A DNA stretch of 64,000 nt. Source: Actinostola sp. cb2023 (lineage: Eukaryota; Cnidaria; Anthozoa; Actiniaria; Actinostolidae). Location: contig JAUJYZ010001272.1 of NCBI GenBank assembly GCA_033675265.1, forward strand, positions 124,001 to 188,000, in the 5' to 3' direction. This document shows positions 40,561 through 54,019 of this stretch, in pieces. A program made the translations under genes and the position numbers. The notes beneath the pieces are model-generated. The model was not told the DNA's origin and did no database searches. It worked only from the letters and a program-made list of their open reading frames with translations. The first letter of the stretch is position 1. Every line of letters starts with the position of its first letter.

Positions 40561-43455
40561 GTTAGGCTTTCTTGTTCTGGTGTACTTGAATAAATAAATA
40601 AAAAATCGTTTGCCTTTATTCGACTCGTACTTGTTCCTTGTGTTGTCCTTTACCTCTGTAGGAATTTCTAGGCCATTCCGCTTGAAATTGAGAGAGTTAC
40701 GGCGGTTTAAAAAAAAAATCCCCACCAGTAAGAAAATATAGAATATATTTTCTTACTGGTGGGGAATTTTTTTAAAAACCGCCGTAACTCTCTCAATTTC
40801 AAGCATAAAGATCTCTTTACCACGACCCTGTGAAGCGCAGCTATCCCTACCACCACACCCTCCTACGAACCAAAGCACTACACACCCTTCCCCTGTATGC
40901 ACACATCCTCCCCCTCCCCCCTCCATACGCCCATGATCCCTCCCCTCAACTCGCGTTCACCGCCAACCCACGCCCTCCTACACACACACCCTGCACACTC
41001 CCTTCCCTACCAGCACTATACAGAGCCCTTCTGAAAATCTGCTCTGCTGACGTAGGCCGTCTGTCAAAAGATTTTATAAATAAATAAATAAAACTACACC
41101 ACCCATGCACTCAAACACCCCCCACCCCCCTACCCCATCTTGTCTCAATGCAATACAACACACACAGCCCTTCCTCTCTATGCACACATAAACATACACA
41201 CTATCCTTCCATACAAAACGTACGCTTTGACAAAGCGTTTGTTTTGTCCATGCTCCTTTCTCTGTTTCATCAACTCGCGCTACATTACTGCACCAAATCA
41301 GGACTATCATTATCTCGATCCGATTTCACCCACTCCAGCCGTCTCTCAAGCCACCGTTCCAGCATCCATTCATGAAATTCCTTGAACCCCACCCATTGTA
41401 TATCGCATTACATTTTAACTCCGACATGGATCGCCAGCTAAACAACTAAGTTGCCCACAAGTTATATGCCCTTTGCCCAAACCAAGTACCAAGTAAGTCC
41501 TACCACCCACTCATGAGACTGTTATACGCCGCCACTTTGTTATCACCTCTATTTGTCCTCACGTACTAGTCTTCACGCCACGCTAGCGACAAACACGGCT
41601 CCCACCGGTACCTCGTGTGTATTGGGCTTGACATCATAGCTGGCTTAGATGTATGAAATACATTGATCTATATCTCCACCAAGATTTCAAGCTCCCGTTG
41701 ATTAACTCTTGGTGGAACGTGGTACTACTGAGTCCCTTCTCCCTCCACTGTTTTATATTTTCTGCTACGATCTTCCCGTTCCTTCCCTCGGTAGCCGTTG
41801 TTTGTGCTTTCACGCGTGCTCGCAACGTTGCAAGCGTCATCAATTGCGTCCGGTTTTGTCTGTCATTTATTTTTTATTTGCTTGTTATCTATTCCCTCAC
41901 TCTACACGTTCTATTCATTGTCCATGGTCATTCTGTATAGGCTGTCCACCACCACCTCCCCACCCTCTCCTCCCCACTTCGCCACCGGGCCTCCCCTCCC
42001 CTCAACCTATTTGGTACTTATATTATACTATCTCTTCACCTCGACTCCATGAAGAGCTACTATTCCTACCACCCCACCCCACCCCACCCTCCTACGAACC
42101 AAAGCACTACACAGCCCTGTCAGGCTCTGCACATTTATATCCAACATATGTTACATCCACTTGTCATCATTCCATGCATCCATGCATCCGTTCTCCTCTC
42201 CTCGCCATCTTCACTTTCATTTTGTCTCAAGACATAAGCCTTCCCCTGTATGCACACATATCCCTGGTCTAACATTCAAAACATGCGCCTAAATCACACC
42301 CTTCCCCCACATCCATACACCAACTTGTTCATATTTACTTTCTCTCTATTTATCTTTTATCTATCATCCATTACTCCACTTACACCTCAGCTCCTCCACA
42401 TCCATACACTACACTTCTATCTTATCTCTCGTCCTTCTATATTTCTTCTTCTCTATCATCCAGTTCTCCACTTGACACCCCAGCCTCTCCACATCCATAC
42501 ACCACACTATTTCCATATTTATTTTCTCTCTATTTTCCTTTTATCAATCATACATCCATTTCTCCACTTGTCACCTCAGCCCCTCCACATTCATACACCA
42601 TCCTTCTACCTTGATATCATCCATAATTTAATATCTATATTTAACATTTATTTATTATTTGATTAAATTTAAGCTTAAATTATTCATTTATATCACTTAT
42701 TTTCTTTTCTTTCCTTTCTTTTTCTTTCTTTTAATTTTCTAATTTTAATTTTTTAATTTTTTAATTTTTTCTAATTTTTTATTTTTATTTTTATTTTATA
42801 ATAATATTTTTTTATTTTTTATTTATTTTTTATTTTTATTCAAATTAATTAATATTTTTATTTTTATTAATTCCATTATTTTTTTAACATTTTTATTTTT
42901 TATATTATTTATTTTAATTTTAATTTTAATTAAATTAAATTAAATTGTTTTTATTTTATTTTTTCAATTTTTATTTTTAATTTATTTTTCCCTCCACTTG
43001 TCACTCTATTTATCCACCCACACTCCACTTCTTTCTCCTTTCGACATCAGCCTTCAGCTTTCCGTACCAACCACCTCCCCCATCCACGAATTAACCCTCA
43101 TCCGTTTCCCACTTTCCCATATCCTATTCCTTGTGATGGTCCGAATACCTTGTTAGCTCTATCGTTCTGGAATAACCAGTCGATTACACAAAAAAAAAAA
43201 AAAAAAAATCCCCACCAGTAAGAAAATATAGAATATATTTTCTTACTGGTGGGGAATTTTTTTAAAAACCGCCGTAACTCTCTCAATTTCAAGCGGAATG
43301 GCTTAGAAATTCCTACAGAGGTAAAGGACAACACAAGGAACAAGTACGAGTCGAATAAAGGCAAACGATTTTTTATTTATTTATTCAAGTACACCAGAAC
43401 AAGAAAGCCTATACATTTACTGTATTTACGCCACTGATACTGAGCTTGGGCTACC
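40523..43455. other. Pyrimidine-rich 2.4-kb block bounded by duplicated hairpins and inverted arms
   Basis: 40,722-40,805 and 43,208-43,292 are near-identical direct repeats centred on CCCCACCAGTAAGAAAATAT. Outside them, 40,523-40,718 and 43,260-43,455 are inverted copies of one another. The enclosed 40,806-43,207 is C/T-rich on the + strand (CACACCCTTCCCC, CATCCATACACCA motifs, CTCCACTTG repeats), then extremely T/A-rich (42,660-42,990). Open frames in it are compositional. The family is unknown to me. Confidence 0.55.
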
Positions 43456-45337
43456 TGTGATACGAGTGGTGACGAATGGTACCATGGTGCATCTCATTAT
43501 CCGATGGTGTCCGATGGTGAAATTGGTGGTTTGGTTACCCTGTGATATGGCAGCCATATATATCTTTGTTGAATTAGGGTGTCTTCACAAGCTGTCTTAT
43601 TTAATATGGTGCTTAGAAATGAGTTGTTATATTGTTGAGAACTGTGCAGCAAAATCCAAAGACTAGTCAGAATCCCGAGTACACGCTGATAGAGCGTCGT
43701 TTTGACCATGGATCATGACGTGACCTTTCTTCGAGTAATATAACAACACATGAATTGTTCGAAGAGCGATAGGTAATATTTTAGATGTTAAATCTCGTGT
43801 CACCTCCAGCGACATAGTTTATACGTAGTTACTTAGCCGGTAATAGACAAGTATAATTGCTTTATTACAAACGCACACGACGTTTGCGGTAGACCAGTCC
43901 ACGTAACAGAATATACAGATCTCATTGTATACCAAGTTTTATTTATTTTTAAGAAATAAGAAACATTTTCTGTGTTTGCACAGGCATGCAAACCGATGGG
44001 AAGTTTGGGAGAACTCGAGAGCAGACAGTGAAAACCCGAGACGTACCGGAGGTCACATAAGCCTGTGCAAACACGGAAAAACGTTTTTTATTTCTTTTAT
44101 AAAATAACTACAAGGTTATTTAGGAATATTATATTTATTTACGCAAGTTTTCAGTGATCAAATGTGCGATTCTCCTGAAAAGCGTCAGAAATCGCGTAAT
44201 ATCCAATGAAATTTCACGAAAGAAATCAAGTTTCAGACAAAGCGACTCATAATTTGATAGAAAACTACAGAAATATGTATTTTCTGGACTTCTTATGTGA
44301 ACTCTGTACACTTATAAAGGAAGCAAAGTGAGAAAAGCCGATTTACTGACAATGAATCGCCAAACCCCAATCTGAAATAGTTGTGAATTTGATGGATGGA
44401 GAAGTGATAGCCGAAGTCAAGTAGCCGAAATGCAGTCTTTGTCGTATTTTCTATGATTTCCTCGCTAAGTCAAAGATGGACGTTCCTGAGACACCAGAAG
44501 CTATTGTTTTCTCTTAAACACTTTTCTTGCTGGAGAAAGAGGTAAAACTTTGCTGTACAGTTGGACATTTTTCACACACGGCTGTAAGGCCGTACTTATT
44601 GCAAGCTTAAATTTGTTGTTTGTAGCTACAAGAAACGCTTCGTTTAGTATATGGAAATGGTATCGTTTATTAGCTCTACATTTCAACAAACGACTGAGTA
44701 TGTGTTTGAGAATTCTGAGCAGTTAAGATATTTATTTTTTCTTCGATATTGTACACAAATTTCAACCATTTGTCGTCGCTTCTTGAGTTGAAGTGTAAGG
44801 CGTATTGAAATTTTTGTTATTGACAAAACTTGAAGTTTCTCAGTTTGAAAACAGCAACAACATAACTGGACAACACTTAAACTAGAGATAACAAGAAAGA
44901 AATATGATTCCATGGTCGTTGTTAAAAATGTATTTAGTAAATAAAATGATTTTTGACAACAAACAAATGTCGTTCAAATTCACTGAATCGCTCTTTGACA
45001 TGTCTTGGCCGAAAACCGTGTTTGCATAGCCTCATGAAACACGGCTAATCAGCCAATCAGAGCGCGGCGGCGAGCAGCGAAACTAATATTGACGGAGTTC
45101 CTGTGTCATGTGTGGTCGTGTGGGATCTGGACACTTTTGGAGATGATTTTTGTGAGCCCACGGTACTTTTGATCAGCACACACTCACACCACGTTCAATC
45201 GACCTCGTGTCTTCTGTTACTAGCCTGGTTGGAGTATCGTTTATTTTTCGCTGATTCAAGCCAGGTAAGTGTTCGTTTTCTACAAATCTATTATGTCAAA
45301 TGCAACTTTATTCATTGCTGGAAGCATTCATCAAAGT

Positions 45338-45760
45338 CACGGGGGGGGGGGGGGGGGGGGTACTCCCATATATACGCTATACGGGTATGTGCCGCGGGAT
45401 AGGGTATGGTTTTTGAGCTCCCAGTCTGGGGTAGGGTATCATTTTTTGCCTTTTTAGGCTTGGATCAGGTACGTTTTGGTCTGGTATAGGGTATGGTTTC
45501 CGCAATAACGCCACTATCAGTCGCTATCAGTTTACATATCCCTTTAGCACGCTTTCAATCTGGGATAGGGTATACATTTTTAAGCTTTAATCTGGGATAG
45601 GGTGTACATTTTTAAGCTTTTGTCTGGAATAGGGTATGGAAAATCAAAATTTTAGGTCTGGGATAGGGTCAGGGTTTTGAGGTGTCCGCGGCACACCCCT
45701 ACCCAAAAATACCCTTAGTGCCCCCCCCCCACCCACCCCCGTGAGTGCTACACGTGATTG
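45338..45760. repeat. G-run/C-run terminated repeat (GGGGTACTCCCATATA type)
   Basis: TCACGGGGG begins about 18 G residues then TACTCCCATATATACG. The body repeats 'TCTGGGATAGGGTATR' many times and ends in a C-run then CCCGTGAGTG. It appears to be a dispersed MITE with G/C homopolymer ends. Confidence 0.7.
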
Positions 45761-46654
45761 TGAACGCAGTAGATTACCAGTACGAACGCTGAAACGTCTA
45801 TCAGAAAGATGAAAGCCTTCGTCTATGATCGTATTCGTAAAAACACACCAGTCATATCAACAAATATGGAAGTCATGGTGAGAATTATGTCTTACGTAAA
45901 TCGAAAAAGAAACTGAACGGGTTTGTAAACAAAGAAAAAATTGCTAAGCTTATTTATTTACGTCATTAAGTAAATTAGACACAAGCCTATAGTAAATATA
46001 TTTATCATTGTATACTTGCAATTTACCACTGTCTGTTTACAAGACTATTATATAGTAGGCTCGGCAGCTAGTGAGCTTTGAAAACGAAGACTGAATTAAG
46101 GCTTCGTAAACGACGAATAACAAGACTGAATCATTTAAAGGAGAACTGAAGCCTAAATTTATCTTTAAATAAAAACAAAGCCTAAATTTATCTTTAAATA
46201 AAAACAAAGAGAATGTTGTGCACAATCATTTTCTAAACGAATTTCCAATTGTTTTTATTTTTATGAAGAAGAAATTTGAGTTTTAATTGTAAAAACACAT
46301 GGATTACCGCTGAATTGAGCGCGGCTCACTTCAGTAATTATTCCCCATGTCTGATGTCACCTATCCCAAGGGAAAGTGCAATCACAATGTAGAGTAATTA
46401 TAAGTACATTGTATTTTCTTGTACCCGAGAAAATGTGGGGAGCGGATTTTACTATTCCCCATAAACGACGTCACAAACAAAACGATTTGAGCCGACGGTA
46501 AAACGGCAAAATGGCGGATGATATTCCATATTGAACGTAAATTATGTTGATATCTAAGAAAGATTTGCAAAAATTAATACTCAAGTAATGCTAACTATAA
46601 TGTACTGAGACATATCTAACTTTCTTGAGAAAATAAATTTTGTCTTCAGTTCCC

Positions 46655-46915
46655 CTTTAAGGCTTCGAAAGGCCGTTATATTAGTAGTGTTGTTGTAAAG
46701 TTCTTTGCAAACGACGAATAACAATCCTGAAGGCTTCGAAAGGCCGTTATATTTAGTAGTGCTGTTGTTAGTTCTTTGCAAACGACGATCGGCGAATAAC
46801 AAGACTGAAGGCTTCGAAAGGCCGTTATATTTAGTAGTGTTGATGTAAAGTTCTTTGCAAACGACGAATAACAATCCTGAAGGCTTCGAAAAGCCGCTAT
46901 ATTTAGTATTATAAA
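46655..46915. repeat. ~68-bp tandem repeat (GCTTCGAAAGGCCGTTATAT / TTCTTTGCAAACGACGA)
   Basis: Three to four imperfect units. The same motifs recur immediately outside the giant element at 55,443-55,615. Confidence 0.75.
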
Positions 46916-48894
46916 ATAACCTTTATATAACGCGCGCTCTGATTGGCTGATTAGCCGTGTTTCATGAGGCTATGCAAACACGGTTTTCGGCCAAGACATG
47001 TCAAAGAGCGATTCAGTGAATTTGAACGACATTTGTTTGTTGTCAAAAATCATTTTATTTACTAAATACATTTTTAACAACGACCATGGAATCATATTTC
47101 TTTCTTGTTATCTCTAGTTTAAGTGTTGTCCAGTTATGTTGTTGCTGTTTTCAAACTGAGAAACTTCAAGTTTTGTCAACAAAAAATTCAATAGCTTACG
47201 CTTGCGCTTCAACTTCAAGAAGCGACGACAAATGGTTGAAATTTGTGTACAATATCGAAGAAAAAATAAATATCTTAACTGCTCAGGATTCTCAAATTAA
47301 CACATCCTCAGTCGTTTGTTGAAATGTAGAGCTAATAAACGATACCATTTCCATATACTAAACGAAGCGTTTCTTGTAGCTACAAACAACAAATTTAAGC
47401 TTGCATAAGTACGGCCTTACAGCCGTGTGTGAAAAATGTCCAACTGTACAGCAAAGTTTTACCTCTTTCTCCAGCAAGAAAAGTGTTTAAGAGTGTATCC
47501 ATGAGTGGACCAGGCAGTCGTGACACATGACATCTCTCTGATCTCAATGAAACTAAACCAGAAGAAAGCCCTCACCTGAAAACGCATACTGCCAAAGTAT
47601 GACATTTTTTAATTATTTCAGGGGGGAGTTAGACCACCCCCCCCTCGTTTCTGCAGTGGAAGGACTGAATTTCCATAGCAAAATAATACCTACTTCACAC
47701 ACCTCTCTTTCCCTCCATTTACAATCAATTCAGTTCTTACTTCCCCTGAGGAATAAATGGTCCTTTAGCAGCTTACAGGGGAGACTACAGTCGCGTGACT
47801 ATAATACCTGTCAATTGGGGTCTGTCAATCAATATACTGTCACACAACAGATTTGTGTGAAGTCAAAAACCCAAATATTTGACCTCAAATATCTCGAATG
47901 AGAAACCTTGTGCAAACCCCAAAACACTTTTCTGTGTTAGATCTACCCTTCAACTAAGAATAACTGAAATAAAATGTTTGGGATATATTTTAGTCTTGGC
48001 ACAATGTGTCACAGCAGGAGTCAACCCAAACAGTAAAATTGTTACCTACTTACAGCGAAGAGCTCGCAACTTACATCCCATAATCAATAAACTAACTCTT
48101 TTTCCATGCTTAATCTCGTTTATTAACAACCACTTTCCTTGTACAATACTCAAATATGAGTTATTATTTGAAAGAACAGCAGTCGCTGTTGCAATATCAA
48201 CTCTAAATTGCACAAACGATTAGATGCAACAATGAGTATTTTGTAATCATTCGATCCTATGTCATTTCAATACAAAAACATTATTGCTGAGTAAATAAGA
48301 CTTACATATGTTGCTCACCGACGTACGTTCCTTGGTCTCTGCCGTCCAAATCAATAAGATCGCAATTGTTGACCTCACACGTTTCTGGTTGAAATTCGAG
48401 AATGCCATTACATCTTCTGAACATTTTGTTGTCAACCGTCTAATGTTGAAGGCCGAGCTTCGTTTAAGTACTCATTTAGCTTTGTCTTGGTAGTACAAAT
48501 ACAATTCCTACATCTTTACTACAGTTTTGCGAAGATTTACGACATTTCTTTCCTGACAAACTTGCGCTGCACTGGATTGCGTGACCAGTATTTGGTCAGC
48601 GGTATCTCACATATACAGGTAGCCCATGACACAAAAATAAAGGAAATTGCCGTTTTCGCATGGAAATGATATATAAAATCAAGGAATGTTTTTGTTTTAT
48701 TCCCATTTTGAATCATTGGTTATAGTTTGTTTTGAAATAATAATAATATAATAATGTATTACTTATAGAGCCCTATTTGGGAACATGAGAACATGACAAA
48801 AAGTATGATCGATTTTAGATTTTACAACATTTGTCAAATTTCTCGCGCGCTGATTGGATAAGAGCCTTTAGAGAGCTTCAGATTCGACTACGAG

Positions 48895-49105
48895 TACAGG
48901 GCCGGACATGCACACGGTGCAGCATTGCGCGCAATTGCACGCAACACGTATTCTTGCAGCGTGTGTCCACCTCTGCAACATGTTTGCAACATATTGCGCG
49001 CAATGTTGCAGAAGTAGAATCGAGTCCTACTTCTGCAACATTGCGAGCAACAAATTACGTCATATTAGCGCGCGCTAGTCATTTGCGCGCAACATGTTGC
49101 AGAGG
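48895..49105. repeat. Partial copy of the GGACACACGGTGCAA MITE
   Basis: CACACGGTGCAGCATTGCGC, GCAGCGTGTGTCCACC and GCAATGTTGCAGAAGTAGRA match the element at 20,598-20,896. Its right end is replaced by a CACAGGCAGCCC repeat. Confidence 0.7.
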
Positions 49106-49310
49106 CACAGGCAGCCCAACCATTCCTTTTAAGGCTACTAAATAATTCAATAAAATGATATTTGCGTCTTTTTTTGATGGGTTTCCTGTGGTAGATCGCA
49201 CGCGCGCAATATATACGTAGATATGTTGGGTTCCCTGTGCTGAGTACCGTATAATGTTGGGCTCCCTGTGCGCATCCCGCGCGTCCCGCAATAGCAAAAA
49301 TATCACTGAT
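49106..49310. repeat. CACAGGCAGCCC-family repeat copy
   Basis: CACAGGCAGCCCAACCATTC, then GGCTACTAAATAATTCAATA, then GATGGGTTTCCTGTGGTAGA, then TTGGGTTCCCTGTG and TTGGGCTCCCTGTG. The repeated GGGNTNCCTGTG blocks are inverted relative to the left end. Confidence 0.75.
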
Positions 49311-50182
49311 CTTTAATTATTTCTTATCACAACAAGAAGAACAATTATTAAAGGAGATGTTATTGAGTGTTCTAGATTTAAAAGACCGAAATATTTAGTC
49401 AAAATGTCTCACTCAAAACTCGTACTGTAGACAACGAGCTTTGCGAGAAATCTCGTCGAAGTCGAAACGACGACGACGAGCTCGAGATTTTCAAGCTGGC
49501 GTGACAATGTCACGGCTTTACGCATGCGCACTAATCGTAACGGCGAAAAATCGTACTCGTAGTCGTACTCGTATTCGTAGTCGAATCTGAAGCTCTCTAA
49601 TACTCCAGTTTCGCGTTGTTTAGAGATGACCGCTGTTCTTGACAAAAGACAATTTTGTACAGGCATAGCCTCCATTCAGAAACCAGTCCGTGCAATTCAA
49701 AAATGTTTCTATTGTTTTATGTCAACATTTTTTCGTGTTCTTGTTGATATTTGTGAATAATCTACACTGACTCGAGGCTAGCCCTGTACAAATGCGTCTG
49801 ATGCATGTCAATAAGTACAGCGGTTTTACAACGGGATCTGTGAACGCGAAAAGGGACTATTTGTCGATAAGAGGACAGACGCATGGAATGACGTTACGCT
49901 CGCGCACGGAACCAGCGCGCTCTTGAATCAGATTTTCCTTCAAATCTATTTGTCGTTTTGGGAGCCTTTTCCGCTTTCCTGAGTAAATATTGTTGTAAAA
50001 AAAAAAAAAATCGAAGTCGCTTTTCTGTGGTCTGTTTAACAAATCGAAGTCGCTTTTCTATGGGCTGTTTAACAGATGGAAGTCGCTTTTCCATGGTCTG
50101 TTAACAGATCGAAGTCGCATTTCTGTACTCTTATCGACCATAGAAATCACGTCAGAAAATGATCAAAACTCAAGTGGAACCA

Positions 50183-51045
50183 TAGGCAGCCCAACCATTG
50201 CTTTTTTGAGGCTACTAAATAATTCAATAAAATGATATTTGCGTCTTTTTTTTATGGATTTCCTGTGGTAGAGCGTGCGCGCGCATTAGGTAACTGTTGA
50301 TTGGTCTCCCTGTGGTAATCTTGATTGGTGTCGCTGTGGTAATCTTGATTGGTCTCGCTGTGGTAATCTTGATTGGTCTCGCTGTGGTAATCTTGATTGG
50401 TCTCCTTGTGGTAACTGTTGATTGGTCTCCCTGTGGTAATCTTGATTGGTCTCGCTGTGGTAATCTTGATTTGTCTCGCTGTGGTAATCTTGATTGTTCT
50501 CGCTGTGGTAATCTTTATTGGTCTCCCTGTGGTAGCTGTTGATTCGCGCTCTACCACAGGAAACCCATAAAAAAGACACGCGCATACAAAAATATTTTTA
50601 TTAATAATTAGTTGCCTCAAAAACAATGGTTGGGCTGCCTGTGGTGGAACCACGAGCGTAGTGATCGTTTCTGAGGCTAGTTATAATTATTTAAAAACAT
50701 ATATTTGCATGCGCGCGTCTTTTATTGATGGGTTTCCTGTGGTAGAGCGCGCGCGCGCGATTCGTATTATATTGGGTTCCCTGTGCATATAAATACATGT
50801 TGGGATCCCTGTGTACGCCCTTCGGGACGCCCTGCGGGACGGGCCCGCAGCAATGTGTACATTGCTGCGGGCGCGTTCCGCAGGACGCAAACAGGGATCC
50901 CAACATAAGACGTTACCCAGCACAGGGAGCCCGACATATACATGCTCGCGCGCGCTCTACCACTGGGAACCCATCAAAAAAGACGCAAATATCATTTTAT
51001 TTCATTATTTAGTAGCCTCAAAAGGAATGGTTGGGCTGCCAGTGG
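50183..51045. repeat. CACAGGCAGCCC-family cluster in the palindrome loop
   Basis: Two direct fragments and inverted partners (GGTTGGGCTGCCTGTGGT at about 50,630 and GGTTGGGCTGCCAGTGGT at about 51,030) surround a 24-bp minisatellite and a GGGATCCCTGTGTACGCC / GGATCCCAACAT hairpin. Alternating (GC)n tracts follow GTGGTAGAGC. Confidence 0.75.
50290..50545. repeat. 24-bp minisatellite (GTGGTAATCTTGATTGGTCT)
   Basis: About ten units with GTCTCGCT, GTCTCCCT and GTCTCCTT variants; three contain GGTAACTGTTGATTGG or GGTAGCTGTTGATTCG. Frames through it are artefacts. Confidence 0.9.
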
Positions 51046-51149
51046 TTTCACTGCAAAGTTTTGATCATTTTCTGACGTCATTTCTATGGTCGATAAGTGT
51101 ACAGACCATAGAAAAGTGACTTTGATGTTTTAAATTTTTTCCTGTGTTT

Positions 51150-51595
51150 ATTTTTTAAATGAAAATTTTATCGGCTACCTAAAATAATACATATTTACAT
51201 TTACAATCAACTCGCGCCTTGAGGACACCTTGCTAAAATGCGGACACTCAATCACGGACAACCGAAATGAACATGACTTCAAGAGCTCTTTTGATTTCTG
51301 CATACCTTTTAGGGGTCGTTTTCAAAACCGACCGCCCATCACCGATCACCTCTGCCACTTGGACAAAGGGAGTATACCCCCCCCCCCCCCCCCCCCCTAT
51401 AGGGACAACCCTGGGACCTGGTGGTGTCCGCAATAGCGAGAGTTAACATTTTAGTACGTTTGGCTTAGTCCGAGGACTGTTTGTTTTCCGTGATTGAGTG
51501 TCCGCATTTTAGTGAGGTGTCCTCAAGGCGAGAGTTGATTGTAAATGTAAATATGTATTCTTTTAGGTAGCCGATATGCATTTTCATTTAACAAA
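51150..51595. repeat. TIR hairpin with C-run at the centre
   Basis: GGACACTCAATCACGGACAA and CCGTGATTGAGTGTCCGC, with outer arms ATTTACAATCAACTCGCGCC, pair around 51,370-51,400, which holds about 20 C residues. Confidence 0.65.
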
Positions 51596-53409
51596 TAAAC
51601 ACAGGAAAAAATTCTAATATCGATCCATACTTTTTGTCATGTTCGATTTTTTTTTTGTCATGTTCAAATCAAATATTGTTACTCAGCTAGAATAGCTTAT
51701 CAGTTACCCTGAGTGCCATTTACCTTATTTTAGTTAATTAAATTGAAAATAATAATTGTAAAAAATGAAAAAAAGGTGGTAATATTTTTTTTGTTGTTGT
51801 TGATGTTGTTGTTCAAATCATTGGGAAAACGAATTCATCCCATTGACGGTTTTTTGAATGAATGGGGAAAACAAATTATAACCAATGATTCAAAATGTGA
51901 ATAAAACAAAAACATTCCTTGATTTTATATATCATTTCCATCATTCCATGCGAAAACGGCCATTTCCTTTATTTTTGTGTCATGGGCTACCTGTATATGT
52001 GAGATACCGCTGACCAAATGCTGGTCACGCAATCCAGTGCAGCGCAATCCAGTGCAGCGTCAGGAAAGAAATGTCGTAAATCTTCGCAAAACTGTAGTAA
52101 AGATGTAGGAATTGTATTTGTACTACCAAGACAAAGCTAATTGAGTACTTAAACGAAGCTCGGCCTTCAACATTAGACGGTTGACAACAAATGTTCAGAA
52201 GATGTAATGGCATTCTCGAATTTCAACCAGAAACGTGTGAGGTCAACAATTGCGATCTTATTGATTTGGACGGCAGAGACCAAGGAACGTACGTCGGTGA
52301 GCAACATATGTAAGTCTTATTCACTCAGCAATAATGTTTTTGTATTGAAATGACATAGGATCGAATGATTACAAAATACTCATTGTTGCATCTAATCGTT
52401 TGTGCAATTTAGAGTTGATACTATTGCAACAGCGACTGCTGTTCTTTCAAATAATAACTCATATTTGAGTATTGTACAAGGAAAGTGGTTGTTAATAAAC
52501 GAGATTAAGCATGGAAAAAGAGTTAGTTTATTGATTATGGGATGTAAGTTGCGAGCTCTTCGCTGTAAGTAGGTAACAATTTTACTGTTTGGGTTGACTC
52601 CTGCTATGACACATTGTGCCAAGACTAAAATATATCCCAAACATTTTATTTCAGTTATTCTTAGTTGAAGGGTAGATCTAACACAGAAAAGTGTTTTGGG
52701 GTTTGCACAAGGTTTCTCATTCGAGATATTTGAGGTCAAATATTTGGGTTTTTGACTTCACACAAATCAGTTGTGTGACAGTATATTGATTGACAGACCC
52801 CAATTGACAGGTATTATAGTCACGCGACTGTAGTCTCCCCTGTAAGCTGCTAAAGGACCATTTATTCCTCAGGGGAAGTAAGAACTGAATTGATTGTAAA
52901 TGGAGGGAAAGAGAGGTGTATGAAGTAGGTATTATTTTGCTATGGAAATTCAGTCCTTCCACTGCAGAAACGAGGGGGGGTGGTCTAACTCCCCCCTGAA
53001 ATAATTAAAAAATGTCATACTTTGGCAGTATGCGTTTTCAGGTGAGGGCTTTCTTCTGGTTTAGTTTCATTGAGATCAGAGAGATGTCATGTGTCACGAC
53101 TGCCTGGTCCACTCATGGATACACTCTTAAGAGAAAACAATAGCTTCTGGTGTCTCAGGAACGTCCAGCTTTGACTTATTCTAGTCGAACAAAGCGAGGA
53201 AATCATAGAAAATACGACAAAGACTGCATTTCGGCTACTTGACTTCGGCTACTAGCCTGAATATCAACCGTCTCCTCTGGGTCAAAAATTTCCCCGAGTG
53301 AGACGTCTGAACTCCGAAGTCGATAATCGTGTCCAGTGACGTCACACTACGCCGGTTCCGGGTAGTGTGTTCTGATTGGCTCACACGATAATTTATACAA
53401 ATTCGTTGG

Positions 53410-53660
53410 GTTTTTCAAGATGGCGGGTGTGTTATTTCCAAACCGCCGTTCGAAACGTTAGTCTCTTGGTTGGAATAACAGGGCTGTATCCACAGCAAGA
53501 AAAAGCTCTTTATGAATTAATTAACAGGAAGAATGTCTATGTTAACCTTCCGACTGGCTACGGAAAGTCGCTCAGCTTATCTTTGAAATGGCTCCACGCC
53601 TGCAGCGAACTGAACCGAACTATCCCTTTAGAAACTACATGTACTTGTACTACCAACTGA
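53410..53660 (+). pseudogene. RecQ-like helicase fragment (motif I) inside the MULE-like element
   Basis: The frame reads ITGLYPQQEKALYELINRKN then VYVNLPTGYGKSLSL, matching the Q-motif-like region and Walker A (motif I) of RecQ-family DNA helicases. It then diverges and stops at 53,660; no DEAH box or later motif follows. AAGATGGCGGG at about 53,417 looks like a start context, but that ATG is in another frame and stops after 13 codons. A captured gene piece or decayed element-encoded helicase; non-functional as read. Confidence 0.65.
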
Positions 53661-54019
53661 AGACGAAGGGCTGCTATTAAAGTTGTCTTTCTTTCCCGCT
53701 TCTTCTACGGAGTCTACTCAGTCCTTCGCAGATATTGTCTTTCAGTTTGGCGTTCGGATATTTGAACATGGATTTTGGCGATACGTACGAATGAGTACTG
53801 CGATTTCGATAATTTTTGTATATTCTAAGGTGTTTCACTACTAGCTATCGACAAGATTTACAAACATTACTTTGTCCTAATACCGGTCTGTCTTTCTTTC
53901 TAATAATTTCTTGCACAAATAGTCAAATTCAAAGTCAAGCCTCAAGTGTTGACATTCTAACATTTACATAAATTAGATGACGTCACTGGATACGATTATC
54001 GACTTCGGAATTCAGACGT

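Larger units (their letters stand above)
44518..47486. mobile_element. 3-kb TTAA-flanked TIR element nested in the left arm
   Basis: The ends ACACTTTTCTTGCTGGAGAA and its exact inverse are flanked by TTAA (44514-44517 and 47487-47490). The TIRs run about 560 bp (to ~45,066 and from ~46,925). The opposite palindrome arm holds the empty site, ACACTCTTAAGAGAAAAC, with a single TTAA at 53127-53130. The interior carries a GGGGTACTCCC repeat and a tandem array; no transposase. Confidence 0.9.

Noticed and set aside
41634..42666. Overlapping ORFs of 60-187 codons in the C/T-rich block
   Set aside because: Biased composition removes stops by chance. No domain, and P/H/S/L-rich in all frames.
47879..52739. 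Same 114-aa peptide found on both strands (47,879-48,223 + and 52,392-52,739 -)
   Set aside because: It lies in the two arms of the foldback element. The duplication is of DNA, with no motif or codon signature of a gene.
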